A stretch of 12,475 nucleotides of DNA from Verrucomicrobiota bacterium (GCA_028872645.1 JAPKDK010000062.1:1-12475); one strand, 5' to 3'. Shown: positions 1 to 6,947, counted from the stretch's first letter. Made by a program: numbers and translations. The notes: a model not told the origin generated them from the sequence alone.

Positions 1-70
1 CCGCGCCGCCCATTCCCGCGCCGCCCATTCCCGCGCCGCCCATTCCCGCGCCGCCCATTCCCGCGCCGCC
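1..70 (-). repeat. 15-bp tandem repeat, 4.7 identical copies, coding AGMGG pentapeptides
   Basis: Four perfect copies of the plus-strand unit CCGCGCCGCCCATTC occupy 1-60, and a fifth partial copy (10 bases) follows at 61-70. The array continues past the window edge. It lies inside the pilM reading frame. Because the unit is 15 bp, changes in copy number keep the frame and only lengthen or shorten an Ala-Gly-Met-Gly-Gly tail. The copies are identical at DNA level, including third codon positions, which suggests recent expansion rather than selection on the peptide alone. Confidence 0.95.
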
Positions 71-1648
71 GCCGGCTTCACCACCAAAGCCTCCCTGTTT
101 GCCTCCGGAATTGGCTGCGGACTTCGTCATGGTGAGCGATTGCAGCCATACGGCGGCGTCCGCTTCAGCCACTTTTTCGGCGTTGATTTGGTTAACCTCA
201 TTGGTGCCCTTGGGCATCAGCTCGTTGGGGTTGGTGAGGATTAGTATTTTGCCATCAGCACCATCCAATGTGCTCTGGATGGAGTTCACCAGCTCAATCC
301 AGTAAAACCGGCTGCGCAGGATTCGTTCCATTTTTTTGGCTTTCCCTTTGCGGTCAAACAACTTGCCCTCGGCATCGGTGATTTTGTTCGCGGTTTTTTC
401 AAAATCGCCCAAACCTTGCTCCATCTTTTTCACTCCATCCGCGTGCTTAGCCGCGATGCTGCGGTGTGCGGCACCGGAAACATACAGGATGAGGCTCGCG
501 CAGAAAATGGTGGCGATAGCATAGGGACCGCGGCGGTCCACTTGGCGGCTGATTTTTTCGCGATTGGGCAACAGGTTGAATTCGGTCATGCCCACGGTTG
601 TTGCGCGCAGGCCAAGGCCGGCCATTTCGCCGAGGCTGTGGGCTTCAAGGGCGAGGGCTTCGGGATCCACTTCGGGGCCGAGCTCCACGTTGCGGAAGGG
701 GTTGAGAAAGTCCACAGGCAGGCCAAGTTTCTCCTGAAAGAATTCGGCGGTGTACATCATGGACGCCCCGCCGCCGGCGAGGAACAGCCGCACGGGCGCG
801 GAGCCGCCTTGTTGGGCGCGATAGTACTGGATGGTTTGGGCGACTTGCTGGTGCAGTCGGGTCATCACGTTGCGCGCGGTTTTGACGAGGATGGCCTGAT
901 AGGGGTCGGTGGGCTCGGCGGTGTTGGTGACGTGGACGTAGCCGTAGGCACGTTTGTATTCTTCGGCTGCCGCCCAGTCGAGGCCGCTCTCACGGGAAAA
1001 TTCCTGAGTGACGGCGTTGGCACCAAAGTTGATGCTGCGCATAAAAAATTTGCCGCCTTCCTCAATGAACAACGCGTTGGCGGTTTTGGCACCTACGTCC
1101 AGCACCAGCGAGCAGCCTTCGAGCTCGCCGTAGTTGTGCATGAAAGCGTTGCGCAGCGCCGCGGCCGAGCCGTCCACAATAGCCAACTTCAGCCCAAGGT
1201 CGTTGCACACGGTGGAGAGGCTGTCGATGACGTCGAGCTTCAGCGCCATCAGCATCACTTCCAGTTCGCCGGTTGCTGCGGTCCCGAGGATTTGATAATC
1301 CCATTCCACTTCGTCCAGCGGGAAGGGGACGTTTTGCTGGGCCTCATACTGGATGATTTGCCCCACCTTGCTGCCTTCCACCGGCGGGGTGCGCAAAAAT
1401 TTTGTGAAGCTCTGGTAGCTCGGCGTGCAGACGTGTACCTCAAGCCCCTTGGCGCGAATCTCGTGCCGGTTGAGCGTGTCCTGCAATACCTCCTTGAGCA
1501 GTCCCACGCGGTCGGTTTCCTCCAACCCGCGCTGCCCCAGCGACACGATTTCATAGCGCACGAGCACCAGGCTGCCGCTCGCTTGGGGCTCGAACAACGC
1601 CACCTTCAAGCTCGCAGCACCGCAATCAATGGCCAAAAATGGTTTCAT
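1..1648 (-). CDS. pilM: Type IV pilus assembly protein PilM with C-terminal PilN-like extension (3' end beyond window)
   Basis: Cytoplasmic actin-like ATPase of the type IV pilus (or type II secretion-like) inner-membrane platform, here continued into a membrane segment. About 549 codons are present with no stop before the left edge. The N-terminus has the FtsA/PilM-type phosphate motif (AIDCGAASLKV, residues 6-16), the second nucleotide motif LDVGAKTAN at about 183-191, and a GGG adenosine-type motif at about 292-294. After the PilM domain comes FNLLPNRE (357-364), matching the conserved N-terminal INLLPxRE motif of PilN that docks on PilM. Next are one hydrophobic helix (about 374-394), a Lys/Glu-rich likely coiled coil (about 395-440), a short domain, and a Gly-rich tail with AGMGG repeats (about 525-549). 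The ATG at 1648 is supported by GGGGAG upstream. In the usual pil operon PilN is a separate protein, so this looks like a fusion. PilO- and PilQ-like genes are expected beyond the left edge. Confidence 0.9.
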   Translation of the reverse strand, partial: MKPFLAIDCGAASLKVALFEPQASGSLVLVRYEIVSLGQRGLEETDRVGLLKEVLQDTLNRHEIRAKGLEVHVCTPSYQSFTKFLRTPPVEGSKVGQIIQYEAQQNVPFPLDEVEWDYQILGTAATGELEVMLMALKLDVIDSLSTVCNDLGLKLAIVDGSAAALRNAFMHNYGELEGCSLVLDVGAKTANALFIEEGGKFFMRSINFGANAVTQEFSRESGLDWAAAEEYKRAYGYVHVTNTAEPTDPYQAILVKTARNVMTRLHQQVAQTIQYYRAQQGGSAPVRLFLAGGGASMMYTAEFFQEKLGLPVDFLNPFRNVELGPEVDPEALALEAHSLGEMAGLGLRATTVGMTEFNLLPNREKISRQVDRRGPYAIATIFCASLILYVSGAAHRSIAAKHADGVKKMEQGLGDFEKTANKITDAEGKLFDRKGKAKKMERILRSRFYWIELVNSIQSTLDGADGKILILTNPNELMPKGTNEVNQINAEKVAEADAAVWLQSLTMTKSAANSGGKQGGFGGEAGGGAGMGGAGMGGAGMGGAGMGGA

Positions 1649-1657
1649 ATTGAAATA

Positions 1658-1663
1658 CTCCCC
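1658..1663 (-). promoter_or_regulatory. Shine-Dalgarno of pilM
   Basis: GGGGAG on the minus strand lies 9 nt upstream of the pilM ATG. It is the clearest ribosome binding site in the window and fixes the start of the gene. Most other genes here lack a comparable site. Confidence 0.7.
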
Positions 1664-1668
1664 GGATA

Positions 1669-1726
1669 TGGCAAGGCCCACTGGCTTTCGCCCCCTGTCT
1701 CTCAAGTTAGGTCGCATGCCTTGCCA
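1669..1726 (-). promoter_or_regulatory. Inverted repeat in the pilM leader, candidate structured 5' UTR
   Basis: Perfect 9-bp arms TGGCAAGGC (1669-1677) and GCCTTGCCA (1718-1726) enclose 40 nt that contain a short GGC-GAAA-GCC stem with a GNRA-type tetraloop on the minus strand. The arm nearer the gene ends 6 nt before the Shine-Dalgarno, so pairing could affect ribosome access. No T-run follows, so it is not an intrinsic terminator. It resembles no riboswitch class I can name. The pairing is visible in the sequence; a regulatory role is inference. Confidence 0.4.
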
Positions 1727-1738
1727 ACCCGTTAAAAC

Positions 1739-1766
1739 AATGTAACCCGAAAATGCAAATTCGCAA
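1739..1766 (-). promoter_or_regulatory. Possible sigma70-type promoter for pilM
   Basis: On the minus strand TTGCGA (1761-1766) and TACATT (1739-1744) are separated by 16 nt. Each matches the -35 or -10 consensus at four of six positions. It lies after the murJ stop and would give pilM a leader of about 85 nt including the inverted repeat. The match is weak and made by eye. Confidence 0.25.
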
Positions 1767-1801
1767 ACTAATTAGGCGAAAAAACGGGCCATTCCGGCTA
1801 C

Positions 1802-3376
1802 TTACGAGCCCTTCCTCCGGAAAATTCCCAGAATTGCCTTCGCCGAGTCCACCCCCGCCAAACCGCTCATCGCCCAGTAAAAAACCCCTGCGCTAAACAG
1901 CGGCCCAAATACCGTCAACAAACGCTCCGATACCTCCGCGTTTTTGCCAATCCCATCCGAGTATCCCAACCCTACGCCCCAAGCCACCAAACCCGCCATC
2001 CACGCCAAGCCCATCATCATTGGCAATTGTTTGCGCAACCCCGGTAATGCGATTGGCGCCAACTCCTCCCGCCGCCGCAACGCCCGCCACAAAAGCACCG
2101 CGTTCAAGGTGGAACTGATCGTATTTGCAATTCCAAACGCGCCCTGTTGCAAGCCGTCCTTAAACTGAAACACCATCGCCAAAGCCAAAACCAAGTTCAG
2201 CACCAAACACGCGATGCTGATTTTTACCGGCGTCCGCACCTCGCCCAACGCATAGAACGCCCGAACCAAAATCAACACCAACGAATACCCCGGCAACGCC
2301 GGCGCAAGACATCGCAACGCCCACGCCGTCCGTTGCGTAGCCGCCTCATCAAACTCCCCGTACTGAAACAGCAACTGCACAATCGGCTCTGCCATCACAA
2401 ACAACAGCACCGCGGCAGGCAAATTCAAAAACAACAAATGCCGCGCCGCCTCATCAATGCGCGTACGAAAATCGCCGTACTTCTTCTCAGTTGCCAACCC
2501 CGCCAACGTCGGCAACAAAAATGTCGCCATCGAAACCGCGAACAAACCCTGCGGCAATTCCAACAACCGCACCGCGTATCCGTAGGACGCCACCACGTGC
2601 CCGCCCACAAAAAACCCAATGCAATATGTCGCCAACACATTAATCTGAAACGCCGCCACGCCAATCACGCCCGGCCCCAGCCGACTCAAGATTTTCCGCA
2701 CCGAACCATCCGCCCACGGCGAAACCCATTCCGGTCGAAACCCCTCCCGCCACAACGCCGGCAATTGATAAAGTAACTGCGCCACCCCCGCCACTAACAC
2801 ACCCACCGCCAACGCGAATACTTGATCTTTCAGCTCCGTTCCATAACGTGGCGCCAACCATAGCACCGCGCCAATCATCACCACATTTAAAATCAACGCG
2901 CCCAACGCCGGTAAAAAGAAATGCCCCCGCGAATTTAAAACCCCCATCGCCACTGCCGCCAAACAAATCAGAAACACATACGGAAACACCCAGCGCAACA
3001 GCTCCAGCATCAGTGTCGTTTTTACGCTCCATTCGCCCCACTCCAGCGCCGCCGTGATTCCCAGCAACCCCACACCCACCACCGCCGCCAGCACCACCAC
3101 CAACCCGCTCATCAACGCATTCGCCGTGCGCCACATCGCGGCCTCGCCCTCCGTTTTTTCCTGCTCTTTAAAAACCGGGATGAACGCCGCCATCAACGCC
3201 CCCTCGCCCAGCAATCGCCGGAACAAGTTCGGAATCATAAACGCCAACACAAACGCCCCCGCCACCAGCCCGTCACCCATGAACCGCGCGTAACAAATTT
3301 CCCGTACCATCCCCAGCACCCGACTCGCCAGCGTGGCCCCAGCCATCGCACCGGATGATTTCAGCAAGTCCGCCAT
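1802..3376 (-). CDS. murJ: Lipid II flippase MurJ (MviN family)
   Basis: Integral membrane flippase of the MOP superfamily that moves lipid II across the cytoplasmic membrane for peptidoglycan synthesis. The 524-residue length fits the family (E. coli 511). The N-terminal signature is clear: SRVLGMVRE (18-26) and the AFMIPNLFRRLLGEGAL region (about 45-61), followed by hydrophobic helices to the C-terminus consistent with the usual 14. Arg19, Arg25 and the RR at 53-54 align by eye with conserved arginines of the E. coli protein. The positions matching Asp25 and Asp39 are Glu26 and Gly40. The ATG overlaps the folA stop (TAATG), suggesting translational coupling. The coding strand is markedly G/T-rich, so long but spurious open frames occur on the opposite strand. 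The final residues RRKGS form a short basic cytoplasmic tail. Confidence 0.95.
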   Translation of the reverse strand: MADLLKSSGAMAGATLASRVLGMVREICYARFMGDGLVAGAFVLAFMIPNLFRRLLGEGALMAAFIPVFKEQEKTEGEAAMWRTANALMSGLVVVLAAVVGVGLLGITAALEWGEWSVKTTLMLELLRWVFPYVFLICLAAVAMGVLNSRGHFFLPALGALILNVVMIGAVLWLAPRYGTELKDQVFALAVGVLVAGVAQLLYQLPALWREGFRPEWVSPWADGSVRKILSRLGPGVIGVAAFQINVLATYCIGFFVGGHVVASYGYAVRLLELPQGLFAVSMATFLLPTLAGLATEKKYGDFRTRIDEAARHLLFLNLPAAVLLFVMAEPIVQLLFQYGEFDEAATQRTAWALRCLAPALPGYSLVLILVRAFYALGEVRTPVKISIACLVLNLVLALAMVFQFKDGLQQGAFGIANTISSTLNAVLLWRALRRREELAPIALPGLRKQLPMMMGLAWMAGLVAWGVGLGYSDGIGKNAEVSERLLTVFGPLFSAGVFYWAMSGLAGVDSAKAILGIFRRKGS

Positions 3377-3894
3377 TATTTCATTTCACGATTTCGATAA
3401 TGCACAATGCAAAATTCCTTTTCCGCCCGCAGCACCGCCACTTCCTCAAAATGATTTTCGAATGGCGGAAACGACACATCCCCCTCCACCTTGCGCTGCA
3501 CAATTGTCAGCAACAAATCCGAACAACGCGGCAACGCCTGTTCATAAATCTGCGCCCCGCCCGCAATAAAACCCGTGCGCCCATTCAAGCGCGGAGCAAT
3601 GTCATCCAACGACCGAATCACCGTCACGTCCGGATGCGAAAAATCCCCGCGCGTGAGCACAAACGTTTCACGCCCCGGCAACGCCCGACCGATCGATTCA
3701 AACGTCCGCCGCCCCATCACCAAAACCTCCCCCATTGTCGTTTGTTTGAACCACTTAAAGTCCTCCGGCAAGTGCCATGGAATTTTCAAACCATTGCCGA
3801 TGACCCGATTCAGAGACATAGCCGCGATCGCCTTGAAGACAGGTTGAGGGTTCGAAGATTTGGACGCGCTTGGTTTCATACCCTCAACTCTCAT
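3376..3894 (-). CDS. folA: Dihydrofolate reductase
   Basis: Reduces dihydrofolate to tetrahydrofolate with NADPH, regenerating the cofactor oxidised by the thymidylate synthase encoded just upstream. With the ATG at 3894 the protein is 172 residues. Seen in order: AAMSLNRVIG (start of the Rossmann-like fold), the substrate loop PWHLPEDFKWF with the catalytic acid Asp45, VMGRRTFESIG (NADPH and folate contacts), and GGAQIYEQALP, matching the E. coli GGGRVYEQFLP block. Three in-frame starts are possible: GTG 3897, ATG 3894 and ATG 3879. I chose 3894 because GAAGG lies 7 nt before it. Starting at 3879 would remove five residues without touching the fold, and the first 15-20 residues look non-conserved. 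The gene ends at TAATG overlapping murJ, and thyA ends 19 nt upstream. Confidence 0.95.
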   Translation of the reverse strand: MRVEGMKPSASKSSNPQPVFKAIAAMSLNRVIGNGLKIPWHLPEDFKWFKQTTMGEVLVMGRRTFESIGRALPGRETFVLTRGDFSHPDVTVIRSLDDIAPRLNGRTGFIAGGAQIYEQALPRCSDLLLTIVQRKVEGDVSFPPFENHFEEVAVLRAEKEFCIVHYRNREMK

Positions 3895-3908
3895 CACTCA
3901 ACCTTCAA
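3881..3908 (-). repeat. Degenerate 7-bp tandem array over the folA start
   Basis: On the minus strand four heptads in exact register read TTGAAGG, TTGAGTG, ATGAGAG, TTGAGGG (consensus WTGARNG). They supply both the likely ribosome site (GAAGG) and the ATG at 3894. A gain or loss of one unit would shift the frame of the two upstream starts but not of the ATG at 3879. The other array at 5784-5811 shows the same TCA-every-7-bases pattern. Confidence 0.55.
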
Positions 3909-3913
3909 CAAAC

Positions 3914-4708
3914 CTAAACCGCCACCGCCGCTTTGATGTGCGGATGCGGGTCGTATTCTTCCAATTCAAAATCTTCGAAAACAAAATCGTGAATGTTTTT
4001 CACGTCCGGATTAATTTTCATCTTTGGTAAATCGCGTGGCGTGCGCGAGAGTTGCTCGTTGGTTTGATCGAGGTGATTGGAATACAAATGCAAATCGCCA
4101 AAGGTGTGGACAAACTCGCCCGCGCGCAGGCCGGTGACTTGGGCGACCATCATTGTGAGCAGCGCGTAGCTGGCGATGTTGAACGGCACTCCAAGAAATA
4201 AATCCGCGCTGCGCTGATAAAGCTGGCAGCTCAATTCCCCATCGCGCACGTAGAATTGAAAAAACGCGTGGCACGGCGCCAACGCCATTTGATCCAGCTC
4301 ACCCACATTCCACGCGCTGACAATCAGCCGCCGACTGTCCGGATTGGTTTTGATCTGCGCGATGACCTCGTCGATTTGATTGATGCCGCGCCCATCCGGC
4401 GCGCGCCAGTCGCACCATTGCGCGCCGTACACCCGACCAAGATCGCCCGCATCATCCGCCCATTCATCCCAAATCCGCACCTTATGCGCGTTGAGATAGC
4501 CGATGTTCGTGTCGCCCTTCAGAAACCAAAGCAACTCGTGCACGATGCTCCGCAAATGCAACTTCTTCGTCGTGCACATTGGAAACCCCTCGCGCAAATC
4601 AAACCGCGCCTGCGCCCCAAACACCGAAATGGTGCCCGTCCCCGTGCGGTCCTCCTTGCGCTTTCCCTTCTCCAGCACGTGCCGGAGCAAATCCAAATAC
4701 TGTACCAT
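3914..4708 (-). CDS. thyA: Thymidylate synthase ThyA
   Basis: Methylates dUMP to dTMP using 5,10-methylenetetrahydrofolate, releasing dihydrofolate for FolA. The 264-residue length and numbering equal those of the E. coli enzyme, so key residues can be read directly. These are Arg21 in the RTGTGT loop, the nucleophile Cys146 in ALAPCHAFFQF, Arg166 and Asp169 in QRSADLFLGVPFN, Asn177, and His207/Tyr209 in GDLHLYSNH. The C-terminal KAAVAV matches the closing tail (KAPVAI in E. coli). This is the classical ThyA, not flavin-dependent ThyX. The ATG at 4708 has no clear Shine-Dalgarno. It sits 55 nt after tsaC and 19 nt before folA, the common thyA-folA order. Codon choice drifts along the gene, with more G-ending codons in the first half and more C-ending codons in the second. 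Confidence 0.97.
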   Translation of the reverse strand: MVQYLDLLRHVLEKGKRKEDRTGTGTISVFGAQARFDLREGFPMCTTKKLHLRSIVHELLWFLKGDTNIGYLNAHKVRIWDEWADDAGDLGRVYGAQWCDWRAPDGRGINQIDEVIAQIKTNPDSRRLIVSAWNVGELDQMALAPCHAFFQFYVRDGELSCQLYQRSADLFLGVPFNIASYALLTMMVAQVTGLRAGEFVHTFGDLHLYSNHLDQTNEQLSRTPRDLPKMKINPDVKNIHDFVFEDFELEEYDPHPHIKAAVAV

Positions 4709-4763
4709 TTGCGGCGAGAGTGGCGACGGTTCGCCCCGCCGTCAAACGAACGTCATTCCCAAA

Positions 4764-5762
4764 CTATTCCCCAGCTCGCGCCAACCGATCCGCAACCCCC
4801 TGCCATTCCGCCGCGTCGGGCACGGCCTCGACGACAATCAACTCGGTGCCTTCCGCGTCGCATTCGTGCAGCTCGGCATACAGCGCGCGGGCGTACGCTT
4901 CGGAATCATTCGGTAAAATACTCACGCGCCCAAACCGCGTGCCGGCGACAATGCGATTGTGGGCGATGACGCACACGCGATCGTGCGGTGTGCGCGAGTA
5001 GGCGATTTGTTTTTCCAAATCCTCCGCGTCGGTCCACGTCAAAACCAGTAAGCGCGCGTTCGGTGCGTAATGGCGCGGTAATTGGCCAGGGCTTTTCAAA
5101 ATGCCCGTTTCATTTTCACCCGCACCAACGGGACACACCGCCACAATCGCCTCGCCGGAAATCATCCCCGGCCGCAGCACGCGCACTGTATCACCCGCCA
5201 CCTCCACCACGGTGGATTCAATCCCAACCTCGGCCGCGCCGCCGTCGATGATGAGCGGAATGCGTCCGGCCAATTGCGCCGCCACGTGATCGGCGGTGGT
5301 GGGGGAAACTTGATTCGAAACATTCGCGCTCGGGGCCGCCAAGGGAAACCGGCACGTGCGAATCACTTCCTGCATCAACGGATGCCTCGGCCAACGCACG
5401 CCCACCGTGTCCCCGCCCGCGGTGACATTATCCGGAATCCCCTCCGCCTTCGGCAACACCAAGGTGAGCGGCCCCGGCCAAAATGCCTTTGCCAACGCAG
5501 CAGCAGCGGCGGGCCATTCGGCCACGCAATCGCGCGCCATCGATTCATCCGCCACGTGCACGATGATTGGATTTTCCGAGGGCCGATCTTTGGCCTCAAA
5601 AATTTTCGCCACGCACGCGGCGTCCAACGCATTTGCCGCGAGGCCATAAACCGTTTCCGTGGGCAACGCCACCACCGCGCCGTGCCGCAACGCCGACGAC
5701 GCTTGCACGACTGCTTCGGCAAAGCAATCGGCCGTGTCGGTTTTGAGTGTGATCGTTTCCAC
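4764..5762 (-). CDS. tsaC: L-threonylcarbamoyladenylate synthase, Sua5 type (YrdC plus Sua5 domain)
   Basis: Makes threonylcarbamoyl-AMP from threonine, bicarbonate and ATP, the first step of t6A modification at position 37 of ANN-decoding tRNAs. The YrdC domain spans about 10-200: LPTETVYGLAANA (33-45), KIFEAKDRPSENP (53-65), WPGPLTLVLP (95-104), APSANVS (143-149) and GIESTVV (180-186). The linker motif SPGQLPRHYAP (224-234) and a C-terminal Sua5 domain (about 235-332) distinguish this long form from the short TsaC. The 332-residue length is typical of Sua5/YwlC proteins. The start is a GTG at 5762; no ATG lies near it and no Shine-Dalgarno is visible. Upstream is a repeat-rich divergent region shared with trpD. 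It is probably the first gene of the tsaC-thyA-folA-murJ transcript. Confidence 0.95.
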   Translation of the reverse strand: METITLKTDTADCFAEAVVQASSALRHGAVVALPTETVYGLAANALDAACVAKIFEAKDRPSENPIIVHVADESMARDCVAEWPAAAAALAKAFWPGPLTLVLPKAEGIPDNVTAGGDTVGVRWPRHPLMQEVIRTCRFPLAAPSANVSNQVSPTTADHVAAQLAGRIPLIIDGGAAEVGIESTVVEVAGDTVRVLRPGMISGEAIVAVCPVGAGENETGILKSPGQLPRHYAPNARLLVLTWTDAEDLEKQIAYSRTPHDRVCVIAHNRIVAGTRFGRVSILPNDSEAYARALYAELHECDAEGTELIVVEAVPDAAEWQGVADRLARAGE

Positions 5763-5783
5763 GCGGCACGCAATGTAGCGGAG

Positions 5784-5811
5784 GAAGTGAGTGGTGAGTA
5801 GTGAATAGTGA
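5784..5811 (-). repeat. Degenerate 7-bp tandem array upstream of tsaC
   Basis: Four consecutive heptads in exact register: on the minus strand TCACTAT, TCACTAC, TCACCAC, TCACTTC. TCA recurs every 7 bases, as on the plus strand of the folA-start array. It lies in the tsaC leader 22 nt before the GTG start. No coding role is likely. Confidence 0.55.
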
Positions 5812-5816
5812 GGCAG

Positions 5817-5863
5817 GGAGTGCTCTCCGAGCGCACCAAGGCGGTTTCGGAGAAACCGCCCTA
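5817..5863. repeat. Paired hairpins between divergent genes, likely dispersed repeat element
   Basis: A perfect 9-bp stem, GGCGGTTTC (5840-5848) and GAAACCGCC (5852-5860) with a 3-nt loop, is preceded by an imperfect hairpin, GTGCTC (5820-5825) pairing with GAGCGCAC (5829-5836) across a two-base bulge. Both loops lie in related cores (CTCCGAG and TCGGAGA). The element sits between two divergent gene starts and has no T-run on either side, so a terminator role is unlikely. The form resembles REP-like or miniature palindromic elements; only the structure itself is seen here. Confidence 0.55.
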
Positions 5864-5911
5864 CCCAAAATTCCTTGAACCGCGCACAAAGAAACCCGAC
5901 CCTTCCCTCCG

Positions 5912-6946
5912 ATGCTCAATACTTTAACCGAACAATTGCGCGCAGGCGCGGACTTGACGGCCGAACAAGTAACCGAAGCCGTCCAGCAAATGACTGCTGA
6001 GGAAATCACACCGGAAGTGAAGGCGGAATTCCTGACCGCGCTCGCGGCCAAAGGCGAGTCCACGGAGGAACTGGCCGCGTTCGCCGGCGAACTGCGCGGG
6101 CGCGCCACCGTCGTGCCGCTCGATGACGCCACGCGCGCGGGAGTCATCCTCGATGTGTGCGGCACGGGCGGCGATGGACTGAACACGTTTAACATTTCCA
6201 CTACCGTTTCGATTTTATGCGCGGCGGCGGGCGTCACTGTCGCCAAGCACGGCAACCGCGCCATCACCAGCCGCAGCGGCAGCGCCGATGTGCTCGCCGC
6301 GCTGGGCATCCCCATTGATCTTTCGCCCACCGACGCCGCTGCCTCGATGGGCGCGCACGGCTTCGCGTTTTTGTTTGCGCCACTTTATCATCCCGCGTTC
6401 AAACACATCGCCCCCGCGCGCAAGCTTTGCGCCGAGGCGGGCCAGCGCACGCTCTTTAATTTCCTCGGCCCGCTGCTCAATCCCGCGCGACCCACCGCCC
6501 AACTCATCGGCGTGCCGCGCGCCGAGCTCACCGAACCGATGGCCAAAGTTTTGCAAACCCTTGGCATCCAACGCGGAATGGTGGTGAGCGGCAGCGTGGG
6601 CGATCAACGGATGGACGAACTTTCCACGCTGGGCGAAAATGCGATTGCTGAGTTTTATCAAAACAAAGGATTTTCAACTTCGACATTGTGCCCCGCTGAC
6701 CTTGCTCTGCCGAGCGCCACCCTCAAAGACCTCGCCGGTGGCGATGCGGAAACCAACGGCGGCCTCATTCGCGCGATTTTGAATGGCGAAGACAAAGGCC
6801 CCAAACGCGACGCGGTGTTGTTAAATGCCGGCGCGGCATTATTTGTTGCCGGCGCGGCAAACACCATCAGCACCGGCATCGATCTCGCCGCCGCCGTCAT
6901 CGACGATGGCCGCGCGGCCGCCAAGCTCACTGCGCTCGCTGCCTGA
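5912..6946 (+). CDS. trpD: Anthranilate phosphoribosyltransferase TrpD
   Basis: Transfers phosphoribose from PRPP to anthranilate, the second step of the tryptophan branch. The 344 residues match the stand-alone TrpD length. An N-terminal helical domain (about 1-70) contains the family TAEQVTEAV helix. It is followed by CGTGGDG (83-89, PRPP loop), NTFNIST (91-97), KHGNRAITSRSGSADVL (112-128), TLFNFLGPLLNPA (180-192, anthranilate side) and MDEL (Mg-binding Asp-Glu, about 234-237). The GGDAETNGGLIRAIL block lies near the C-terminus. There is no TrpG fusion and no other trp gene nearby, so it is separated from the rest of the pathway. The ATG at 5912 has no obvious Shine-Dalgarno. The stop is followed after 1 nt by the next ATG, so the DUF2752 gene is probably translated from the same message. 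Confidence 0.97.
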   Translation: MLNTLTEQLRAGADLTAEQVTEAVQQMTAEEITPEVKAEFLTALAAKGESTEELAAFAGELRGRATVVPLDDATRAGVILDVCGTGGDGLNTFNISTTVSILCAAAGVTVAKHGNRAITSRSGSADVLAALGIPIDLSPTDAAASMGAHGFAFLFAPLYHPAFKHIAPARKLCAEAGQRTLFNFLGPLLNPARPTAQLIGVPRAELTEPMAKVLQTLGIQRGMVVSGSVGDQRMDELSTLGENAIAEFYQNKGFSTSTLCPADLALPSATLKDLAGGDAETNGGLIRAILNGEDKGPKRDAVLLNAGAALFVAGAANTISTGIDLAAAVIDDGRAAAKLTALAA

Positions 6947-6947
6947 A

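Noticed and set aside
416..1735. Open frame of 439 codons on the plus strand opposite pilM
   Set aside because: It is antisense to a clear PilM protein, has no recognisable domain, and is rich in His/Gly/Ala as expected for the shadow of a GC-rich gene.
1669..1735. c-di-GMP (GEMM) riboswitch upstream of pilM
   Set aside because: GGGCGAAAGCC recalls the conserved GACGCAAAGCC, but the GGCAAACC block and correct helix order are missing.
1778..1801. Possible murJ terminator (six T after a GC-rich stretch on the minus strand)
   Set aside because: The T-run is real but the preceding stem can pair over only about 3-4 bp, too weak for an intrinsic terminator.
2147..2776. 209-codon plus-strand frame opposite murJ
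   Set aside because: Arg/Gln/His-rich translation without domain character; it arises because the murJ coding strand is G/T-rich.
4709..4763. Hairpin GACGG/CCGTC in the tsaC-thyA gap
   Set aside because: Only 5 bp in GC-rich DNA, without a T-run or other support; expected by chance.
6825..6947. Longer start for the DUF2752 protein at 6825
   Set aside because: The extra 41 codons overlap trpD in another frame and show no family similarity; ATG 6948 starts just before the first membrane helix.
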